DNA from: Angiostrongylus vasorum
Lineage: Eukaryota > Nematoda > Chromadorea > Rhabditida > Metastrongylidae
Direction: 5' to 3'
NCBI GenBank assembly: GCA_018806985.1
Contig: JADANN010000458.1
Location: 2,728,001-2,792,000, forward strand
DNA length: 64,000 nt
Below, piece by piece: positions 58,789 through 64,000 of this stretch. Each line of letters opens with the position of its first letter. Position 1 is the stretch's first letter. The notes under the pieces were generated by a model, which saw only the letters and a program-made list of their open reading frames with translations, made no database searches and had not been told where the DNA came from. The position numbers and the translations under genes are program-made.

Positions 58789-59436
58789 TCAGGTCTCCAT
58801 AAGATTAGAGTTCAGGCCATTCAAATAGATATCCATGAACGCAACAACGAACGCCTCCAGATGAATGATAGGCTTCTGACCTTTTCTCATTCTGTGCTCG
58901 TAAAGTGCGGCCACTTGTACAGTCTCTAATTGTGCAGACTGTGGACATCGCTTCAGTAGCTCTCGAAGCAAATACTAAATCATAACATTATTACCATATT
59001 ATGTTATTAATTACAGTAAGCTCGACGTCACTTACACTGAATATAACATTTGGCTGAATACAACGAGAAATGAGTTCGTACAACCGCTCCCGTACCTGAA
59101 AATGAGGAACAAACGTACTGTATTGATTTGTTTCGGTTATTCAAAATTCATGAAAAACTAAGAGAACCGCACATAACAGAAACGGCAACACCTACCGCCA
59201 GAACCGTTTCGTTATTCTGCTTTCTTAATATCAAATCTGCTGTCTCACGAAGGTAAATCTCCCATTCTGGCTCAGGAACCTATATAGCAGCATATAAACA
59301 GCGAAAAATAAACCAGACAAAAATTAAATTTTCCTAATTTCACCTGTTCATTATCCTTAATTGGCTGTCCTTTTCGCTTCACTGCTTCCATCGAAAGCAA
59401 AGCACGCCGTAGGTTACCACGCGCTTTTGTTATAAT
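58789..59436 (-). CDS. rfc-3: Replication factor C subunit 3-like, last four exons
   Basis: RFC3 is a small subunit of the clamp loader that places PCNA on DNA in the nucleus. Four exons join in phase 0 with good sites: 59344-59436 (ARGNLRRALLSMEAVK), 59196-59279 (PEWEIYLRETADLI), 59036-59095 (VRERLYELISRCIQPNVIFS, donor GTAAGT) and 58789-58974 (LLRELLKRC, AALYEHRMRKGQKPIIHLEA) to TGA at 58789. NLRRALL, the W-E-x-Y-L-R-E-T box and the YEHR...HLEAFV end match the RFC3 C-terminal collar as I know it. It looks under selection, but the ATPase exons upstream are poor (next entry), so this may be the 3' end of a broken copy. Confidence 0.75.
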
Positions 59437-59439
59437 CTA

Positions 59440-59860
59440 AATTTCCGCTTGTTTCGCACAATCTTTTAACACATTGGCGATCGTATAATAATTGTCTGAC
59501 TCATAGGTGGCAGGATCAGAGAAAGGCAAAGCGGATCACAACTCGCTACACTTTTCGCATTAGTGCGACTGCTTCCCTGAGACAGATATCGCACCCAGGA
59601 TTATCTGATAAAATGCATTCTACTTATTAAAAGCAAGCATTTGGACGTGTTTGGATGCCTTAATGACTTCAGCGACGATTTGCCTAGTTGTCGTAAAAGT
59701 AGGACAACAAAGAGATTGTTAAAGGTAAGTAAGGTATAAAGACGTCTCTGCAGTACCCGGACCATAAAACTTCACATCTAAGAACATCTGCTCGCTACTG
59801 AAAGATAGCATGTCATTCGGAAGCCATTTACAGATGTACTCATGGTATTTGGAAGGTTTG
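59440..59860 (-). pseudogene. Decayed 5' part of the RFC3-like gene
   Basis: The minus strand holds, in the expected order, KFYGPGTAETS (59735-59790, where RFC3 would have a working P-loop GxxGxGKT), QIVAEVIKASKHVQMLAF (59624-59683, like the DRxVVQxxIK block) and SDNYYTIANVLKDCAKQAEI (59440-59499, like the VLxxxCKKE block) in a different frame from the preceding CLSLILPP. The FKVV/ALRRTMEKY exon is not seen. The lost lysine and frame changes argue for decay; a missed set of real exons further upstream is the alternative. Confidence 0.45.
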
Positions 59861-60309
59861 CGCGTTTACAGATAAGCATTCATCAATGCATACAATAAAC
59901 CCCCGGAAATTACAACCTTTATAGCACATACACTTCACAATTGTAAAATTTTCTGTTTACTGAAACAACAGGAGTAGGAACGTTTCCTAGACAGGGCCCA
60001 GTTAGTGGAGAGTTGGATGCACTTTACCAGTTCTGGAGTAGTGATGACATAGAAATTCCCTACTAAAGTCAACAGAACGTCTCCGCTTCTTAAAGATGAC
60101 TAGCGTGCAATTTAAAGACAAATTAACCACACTTCAACTCAGAAATTATCCACTGAAATTTTCTGCACACTTATACGTACTCCATGTGTTCATCAAACAT
60201 GCTTGAGGGCCTAGGTGAAGAAAAAAAACTGTAGACACCTAAATTGTTAAAAAAAAGGAAAAATTATTTAGCAAAAGGCAATATTCTCCCAAAGGTTTAC
60301 CGATTCAAC

Positions 60310-60645
60310 GCGGCCGGAAGGTGTGCGGGGTCCGACTGCCACGTACAGAGGGGGTTTCTCCCCTCAGCAGACTCCGCAGATGAATAGTCAAACGTTTCCA
60401 TCCGGACGTCCAGCTAAGAGCGAATCAATACCAGGAATCACCGGATTCATGGCATCCAAATAGTCGCAATGAGTCCCTATGAACCACATGAGCAGGAGAG
60501 TGCCTGTGGTGGTGACGACCTGGATCAAACTTTGACTAGGCAGACTTCGGCGCTCCAGGTAACCATAATGGCTCACTAGCAAAACTCAAGCCTCAATGCC
60601 TCGCACAGTGAGCGCTCTCGTATAAGACGACGGGTGGTGAGACAG
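60310..60645 (+). repeat. Dispersed repeat, family B
   Basis: GACTGCCACGTACAGAGGGG, CCAGCTAAGAGCGAATCAAT and GGTAACCATAATGGCTCACT match the 20.8 kb copy in order. Confidence 0.6.
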
Positions 60646-60699
60646 CAGCTTAGAGATTACCAAATCTCGGTTTGCACAAGACATTACTGGAAAAGGACA

Positions 60700-63660
60700 A
60701 GATGAGTGCGCACACTATACGCCATGGAGAGTGCTTGTTGCCCTGCACCTTTAATGCCAAAACAGTCTCTTCAGACGCTGACCGCCGCTTTCTGATGCCG
60801 TTTATCGCATCAAATTCCATGTGATCGCCTTAAAAGATACGAAAAGCATAAAAACCAACATACAACAATTAGGCGGTGGAATCCTCGTCACTTGTGGAGG
60901 CAAGTTTCTGTTACGAAATCTCGGAGGTGTTAGCTTTGTCGCACACTCATCTATTTCCCATCTAATCACCCCTTATGAAATATTATCACTGCACTTGGCC
61001 ATTCTTCGCTCAGATCTCCGCGTTAAAAGAAAGCCAGTATCATGAACTGCTACTCATCAACTTGTATAGCCGATGAGAGCTAATTGGACACATTCTACAA
61101 CCAGCTGGAGTAAGCAAACCGCAACGAGAAGTCCTATAAATTCGTTGTTGGAGATCTAAAGCCAGATTAGGAACGTCCAATGAAAATGAATACAGGATAA
61201 GGTAATTAGCAATAAGAGAACGAAACGGGAATGGTAACCGTATTGTAGGACACCTGTCAACAGCACTTCTCTTTCATGGGAATTCATTTTTCGAGTAAAA
61301 AAAAAATTGCTAGTGAACAAGGGAGTCTCCCAATGGCACAACTCATACGGAGAGTGATCAAATTCTCAGGAGCACAAAACGGTGCCTCTTTTGACACCAC
61401 AGTAGTATCTGGACCCTATACAAGATCTCAACCGCCTTCTCTGCGCGAAGATTCGAGTCGGCCACAAGCTGGAAAAAGAGTCTTTTTATCGTCTAAGAAA
61501 AATGAAACAAGTCATGTGTGATGAGGATGTTCTCAATAAAATCGTCTCCTCGTATGACTGAGTGATAAAGAAAAACTCGACCAAGAACTACAAGATGCTT
61601 GTCGAAGAATTTAAAATTTCTGCTGTGCTCGCCCCAGTTCCTTAAACAAGACGTTCAAACCGCATCTCCACTACCACTAAGGAGCTGCAAATTCTATCCA
61701 CTAGCTATTTGCACTACCTACCGATGGCACCTATCCCCAGCAAAACAAACTAACCTCTTTACAAAATATATGGAATCTGATATATCTATGATATTTCTGT
61801 AGTCCAGGGATTACCCACATGTAAAACTCATCATCAAGTTCCTTGTTAAGTTGTGATCACTTCGTTTTAACTTCTATCTAATGCCTATTCTTTCTTAATG
61901 GAAGGGTACTATGTGGAATACAACCACACGGATGCTGAGAGATGGGAAGAACTCGGAACCAAGGGGCTATAACATATTGAAGATAGAAGTATCACTACAT
62001 TCTGCCATAATATAGAATTGGTAACGAAGAAGTTCTACATCAAAATATTTTGCTAACCAATACCCCCTTCTCGGAAACCGAAATCCCTGCTGGTGAAAAA
62101 ATCGTCTAGGATTCTACCTTCTGAATTAAGAGTTGCGACAGAAAGCGTGTAGAGAGGTACAGCTCCAGTACTCGACAATTAATATCCCTACCGATTTCCT
62201 CACAGCTGGATGCCACAAATTAAATGTACTTTCCGAAACCTACACGACAGCTTATCTTTAGAAAGAGAAAATCCCACATCAATGGACGTCGCCCACGGTC
62301 ATCCCACCCAAGAAGCACGACCGAAGGGATCTGCGTAACTACTGTGCAATATGCTTGCTTAACGTACTTTACAAGCTGCTCACCAATATTACCCTTTTGA
62401 TCATATCGAAAATCTTGTATGAGGCACAATCAGTCGAACAAGCAGGGATTCCGACAGGATTCTGCTACACTGACCGCACATAAACCGTGTCACCTATCAT
62501 AGAATCCTGTCGAGAGTACCATCTGCCTCTTCTAACCCTTATCGACTAGGGAAAAGCTCTTGACCGCGTGTTGTTGAAACGAATGCAATCCTATCAGCCC
62601 TCGTCGGCCAAGAAGTATACTCACCCTATATGCGAACACTAGCTGACTGCTGTCGGAATTTCAGCACTAAAATACAGCTTTTTCCATTGACTCCTTACCA
62701 TATCCGCATGAAAAGGAGTTCGACAAAGCTACAGCATATCACCGTAGCTGTTTACTGCCGCGCTAGAGTGGAAAATGAAATCACTCGAACTGGAACAGAA
62801 AGGCACATGTATTGATGGGAAATTGCTATCAATCTTCGTTTTACGTACAAATATCGCCATCTTCTCAAGAAATACCAACGAAGCAATGAAGATGGTAAAT
62901 GAACTCGACAAAACGCAAAAAAACTGCCCTGCGCATGAACGGAACGACACGTGAACAACTCAAAGTGGATGGTTCTCTGATTCTCTGATCTCTGATTACA
63001 GAAACCACCACGTTCGTTTACGGTGGATGTTCAGCGAACGTGGACAACAACATGAATGAGGAATTAGATAGAAGAATGTGAGCAGCATGCGCCGCCTTTG
63101 GACCTTTCAAAGCCTCCGATCAACTAACGGACACAAAACTCCGTGCCCACCTTTCTGATTCAACAGTCCTCCCCAAGCACTGTTATGTAGCAGAGACATG
63201 GGCTGATACTTCACCCATGTCAAGAACTTTGCCCATTATGAAATTTAAGCGACACTCACAACGTCTAGCCGCAAGGAGAAGCTTTGATCCTCAAAATCTA
63301 TCCCAACTTCCAGACACCGGCGAACACACATCGACAGCGAAATATAGATGGGCCGGTCACATAATGACAAGAACATATGATAGATAGACGAAAGGAACAG
63401 TGGAGTGGATTCCAAAGGAATTCAAGCATCCTCTTTGACGACTATATGAGCGGACTGCTTCTTGACCAATGTCAACCATTCTCACTCTGCATTCTCAGAT
63501 GGGAACGATTTCGGGACTTCGGAATAGGCTTCGCGAATATCGGCATGTTCGGATCAGACTAGTACCACGGACGACTCTAGCATGAGAGATAAACGAATGG
63601 ATATGGCGCTAGCCCCGCACTACCAATGATGACGGGCCATCTAAGCGTCCAAAAAGGTAG
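60700..63660 (+). pseudogene. Degraded RTE-like non-LTR retrotransposon
   Basis: Plus-strand remains in order: an endonuclease piece at 60820-61050 (GGILVTCGGKFLLRNLGGVS), an ESPNGTT piece near 61320, RT pieces at 62290-62680 (around REYHLPLL and TKIQLF-like text) and the C-terminal RWAGHIMTRT at about 63340-63380. Nearly every piece is in a different frame, so this is an old relic, related to but more decayed than the 44-46 kb copy. Confidence 0.65.
61870..61965 (+). repeat. Foldback-family fragment
   Basis: GGTACTATGTGGAATACAAC then GGATGCTGAGAGATG resembles the family's left end. Inside the 60.7-63.7 kb retroelement relic. Confidence 0.4.
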
Positions 63661-64000
63661 ATATCCAAGTAACTGCAAATTTTGGTGGACCTTTAAATGC
63701 CTTTCTCTAGCTTCTACGAAATGACATGTTTGGGAATTTCTTCCGTTCTTCCTGGACATGTTAAAGAAATGACTTTCTCTATGTGAAACTCAAAGTTAAC
63801 AAGGCTCTAGTCATCCAAAAAACTCACCCCTCTAAGCCCCCACCACTACCGCACCACAAACATTTCCAGCTCTGGAGGGGTCCTTATAATGCCGGAATAT
63901 ACCTAACATATATTGTGAAACCGATTATCAAAGGGCAACATCTTGACTAAGTGTTGGAGTTGGAGAAGTTTCTAGACCGCATAAGATGAAAAACGCACCA
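63661..64000. other. Right edge, nothing recognised
   Basis: After the RTE-like relic I see no coding motif or shared repeat. Confidence 0.5.

Noticed and set aside
1..64000. CRISPR arrays, operons, bacterial promoters or phage genes
   Set aside because: None seen. The direct repeats present are microsatellites or dispersed elements, and the gene structure is spliced and nematode-like.

Overview
The window looks like genomic DNA of a strongylid, hookworm-like nematode. Short coding exons are separated by AT-rich introns with worm-type splice sites (acceptors mostly TTTCAG). The repeats are of kinds I associate with Ancylostoma-like genomes: Penelope-like elements with a GIY-YIG endonuclease, RTE-type non-LTR elements and tRNA-headed SINEs. 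I see no bacterial operon structure. The species call is inference.

About two thirds of the window (43.3 kb down to the left edge, minus strand) is one very large cadherin gene. By chaining exons on reading frame, splice sites, intron phase and cadherin strand pattern I recover 41 exons, roughly 2,150-2,200 residues and about 19-20 cadherin repeats. The gene runs off the left edge, so its membrane anchor and tail are not here. Exon 1 (43211-43282) reads as a signal peptide with a trans-splice-like acceptor 10 bases before the ATG. Three exons hold long Ser/Thr-rich linkers between cadherin repeats. Unresolved joins: e1-e2, e4-e5, e9-e10, e14-e15-e16, e25-e28, e30-e31 and e34-e35.

Several exons read through correctly only if a homopolymer, usually a run of exactly six, is changed by one base. 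This points to assembly length errors more than to gene decay. Three further minus-strand cadherin-like exons (46984-49406) lie upstream of exon 1 and may be the remains of a tandem cadherin gene or an alternative 5' end.

The introns are full of repeats: a dead Penelope-like element with its pLTR tail (24.5-26.9 kb, antisense in an 8 kb intron), at least eight more pLTR-like fragments carrying a hammerhead-ribozyme-like core, RTE fragments, two tRNA-headed SINE families and a foldback family. Right of 46 kb is mostly repeat and anonymous DNA. It holds a replication factor C subunit 3-like gene (58.8-59.4 kb, minus), whose last four exons look good and whose 5' part looks decayed, and a degraded RTE-like retrotransposon (60.7-63.7 kb, plus).
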